A stretch of DNA of 63,351 bases, from assembly GCA_002328035.1 (NCBI GenBank), contig DCVL01000061.1:1-63351 (forward strand). Direction: 5' to 3'. A program made the translations under genes and the position numbers. Below the pieces are notes generated by a model. That model worked only from the letters and a program-made list of their open reading frames with translations, was not told where the DNA came from and searched no databases. Positions 61,893 to 63,351 of this stretch are shown here, in pieces (position 1 is the first letter of the stretch; each line of letters opens with the position of its first letter). This DNA is from Geobacter sp. UBA2189 (lineage in GTDB: Bacteria; Desulfobacterota; Desulfuromonadia; Geobacterales; Pseudopelobacteraceae).

Positions 61893-61928
61893 ATCAATTC
61901 TGATCTACGTTCAGCCAGTTAAATCCCT

Positions 61929-63035
61929 TCATTTCCCCAATCTCTTTTTTATTGCCTCTACCAGATGGTATGCATCATTTATCGCTGTATATATAAGATT
62001 CGGATGTTTTTCCTCCTGAATCATCCCTTCGCTAATCTTCATGTAAGAAGGGGATATAGCCCCACCAACCACATAAACCCCTTTACGCGTTGATTCAAAA
62101 TCTGTAGTGAGAAGAACCAGCCTGTCTCCATCCTGTGCAACCTTGCATACCCCTGCAGTGCAGGATATTGTTTGTATTCCCAACTTGTCAAAGATAGGAA
62201 CAGGCCCCTGAGAGCCTATGCATGCAATTACATTCTGCATCGGAAAACTTAGCGCATGATAAAGATCAATCCCGTCCGCCTGCTTGAACTCATTAATCCT
62301 GATTGAAAGACGATCAACCTGCTCGTCATCAACCTCGCCGATACGCGGTGTAGCGCCAGGAAGCAAACGGATATTACCTCCAAGAAGTATCTCCTCTCCT
62401 AATCGTTGTGCAGTCTCCTTGTTCACATCAAAACGTTCCGACTGATGAGCCCAGTAGACCGGCTGATTGTCATTCTGTTCCCGTTTGGCTTTCAAAATGG
62501 CTATAACAACATCTGCTGCAGTGTTTCCGCCACCTATCACAAGAGTTTTTACCCCGACAAATTTTGATGGGTCATCGAGGTTCTTGGCCACCATCTTTGC
62601 ATCGCCATAAACTGAAAGCTCACGAGGAATACTGCTGCCAAATGCCAGAACAACCTTCTTACCCTTGAAACGCCCCTTATCAGTCAGGACAGTCAGACCA
62701 TCCCGTTCATCAACAATAGATTCAAAGGTGACTTCATTTCTGATATTCAGATTTTCATGTTGAACAAAGTGCTGGATATACTGAAGGTAACTTTCAACGG
62801 TTACTGGCTTGTCCGGAGGGCGCAGTTCGTCCACAAGAAAGGGCTCTGGAGCCTCCTTAGGCTTTGATGCGTAAACAAGCTTCCCCTGTGGATATGTGTT
62901 TGCAATCCCCTGAAAAGAAGACTTGCCTGATTCAAGGACAAGATAAGAGAGTCCTGACTTATGGCAAAGATAGGCTGTTGCCAGTCCTGCAGGGCCTGCG
63001 CCAATTATGATCAAATCGTATAGTTCAGGTAACAT
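61929..63035 (-). CDS. YpdA-like FAD/NAD(P)-dependent oxidoreductase
   Basis: 368 residues related to thioredoxin reductases but without a CxxC pair. The FAD motif IIGAGPAGLATAYL is at residues 9-22, and NAD(P) motif VIGGGNTAADVVIA near 168. The closing YVVGGAISPSYMKISEG fits this group, which includes the bacillithiol-disulfide reductase YpdA. The true substrate is unknown here. Its start overlaps the HAD hydrolase stop by 11 nt, so the two are coupled. Confidence 0.85.
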   Translation of the reverse strand: MLPELYDLIIIGAGPAGLATAYLCHKSGLSYLVLESGKSSFQGIANTYPQGKLVYASKPKEAPEPFLVDELRPPDKPVTVESYLQYIQHFVQHENLNIRNEVTFESIVDERDGLTVLTDKGRFKGKKVVLAFGSSIPRELSVYGDAKMVAKNLDDPSKFVGVKTLVIGGGNTAADVVIAILKAKREQNDNQPVYWAHQSERFDVNKETAQRLGEEILLGGNIRLLPGATPRIGEVDDEQVDRLSIRINEFKQADGIDLYHALSFPMQNVIACIGSQGPVPIFDKLGIQTISCTAGVCKVAQDGDRLVLLTTDFESTRKGVYVVGGAISPSYMKISEGMIQEEKHPNLIYTAINDAYHLVEAIKKRLGK

Positions 63036-63351
63036 AGCTGCATGAACCTCCGGAAGGGCAAAACCAGACCCTTGTTGCCCCGTCAGTGGGAATCAATCGG
63101 TTAAAATAGTCAATGGTTGTAAACTGCTTTGATGGAACAGGTGTGGATGATGAGCTGAAATGACTGATATAAAAAAGATAACGTATCCCGTAACGGTTAG
63201 CCGTTCGAAGGTTGGTTTCGCTGTCTTCCCCGAGCATGGTCTTCTCGGGGTTATAGCTGACAAAACGCTGCAGCTCCTCCCAAAAACTGCCATCTTCCTT
63301 GGGAACTCCTACCTGATGCGCAGAAACAATGCCATCAAACAGATGCCCTAT
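63025..63351 (-). CDS. HAD-family hydrolase (GMP/IMP nucleotidase YrfG-like), C-terminal part
   Basis: Cut by the window edge: only the last 108 codons are present, open at 63351. The visible part, FDGIVSAHQVGVPKEDGSFWEELQRF then MLGEDSETNLRTANRYGIRY and YFNRLIP, matches the C-terminal half of YrfG-type HAD phosphatases, with the Lys of motif III in GVPKED and the acidic motif IV in GEDSETN. YrfG acts on purine nucleotides; this role is inferred. It overlaps the next gene. Confidence 0.75.
   Translation of the reverse strand: MGHLFDGIVSAHQVGVPKEDGSFWEELQRFVSYNPEKTMLGEDSETNLRTANRYGIRYLFYISHFSSSSTPVPSKQFTTIDYFNRLIPTDGATRVWFCPSGGSCSYVT

Overview
The window looks like a chromosomal segment of a Geobacter-like deltaproteobacterium (Desulfuromonadia/Geobacterales). 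The reasons are the gene order frdC-frdA-frdB, a hopanoid locus (shc-hpnA-dxs-hpnH), cobalamin-dependent metH, a candidate selenocysteine gene, an XrtA-type polysaccharide deacetylase and an orphan Cas6-like RAMP protein. This placement rests on gene content only; no database search was possible. Gene density is high, and many neighbours overlap by 4 nt (ATGA).

Region 1 (1-10.2 kb): a small YjfB-like protein, an FAD oxidoreductase, HU with two downstream tRNAs (Asp, Val), the tRNA-Leu(UAG)-tig-clpP-clpX proteostasis unit, era-glnS and miaB. Region 2 (10.2-14.9 kb): a plus-strand operon of dCMP deaminase, nrdR, ribD, ribE, ribBA and queH, then a 55-residue 2[4Fe-4S] ferredoxin read from GTG on the other strand. 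Region 3 (15-21.1 kb): hopanoid and isoprenoid synthesis. Region 4 (21.3-23.1 kb): an unrecognised four-gene membrane operon behind a consensus sigma-54 promoter. Region 5 (23.3-40 kb): serA, trmL, a pseudopilin with a zinc-ribbon membrane partner, a TPR glycosyltransferase, metH, metF, lgt, a short candidate selenoprotein, ccdA with a TlpA-like lipoprotein, a polyprenyl diphosphate synthase and valS.

Region 6 (40.1-56.6 kb) is the most striking part: 17 tightly packed minus-strand genes that form a dedicated type II fatty-acid-synthase-like assembly line. They comprise a ketosynthase, a ketosynthase partner without the two histidines, a ketoreductase, a dehydratase, an acyltransferase, an ACP and a thioesterase. 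Added to these are four radical SAM enzymes (three with an N-terminal B12-binding-type domain), an LpxL-like acyltransferase, a GT2 glycosyltransferase, a polysaccharide deacetylase, and an envelope-export module of LolA-like, LolB-like and MMPL proteins. Its layout resembles aryl polyene clusters, but no aromatic starter genes are present and the radical SAM enzymes are extra. I infer an undescribed outer-membrane lipid or polyene.

Region 7 (56.6-63.35 kb): a Cas6-like gene whose AUG touches the terminator of the upstream frd operon, fumarate reductase/succinate dehydrogenase frdCAB with a leader mini-ORF and a dyad operator, tRNA-Leu(UAA), a second HU, a YpdA-like flavoprotein and a HAD hydrolase cut by the window edge.
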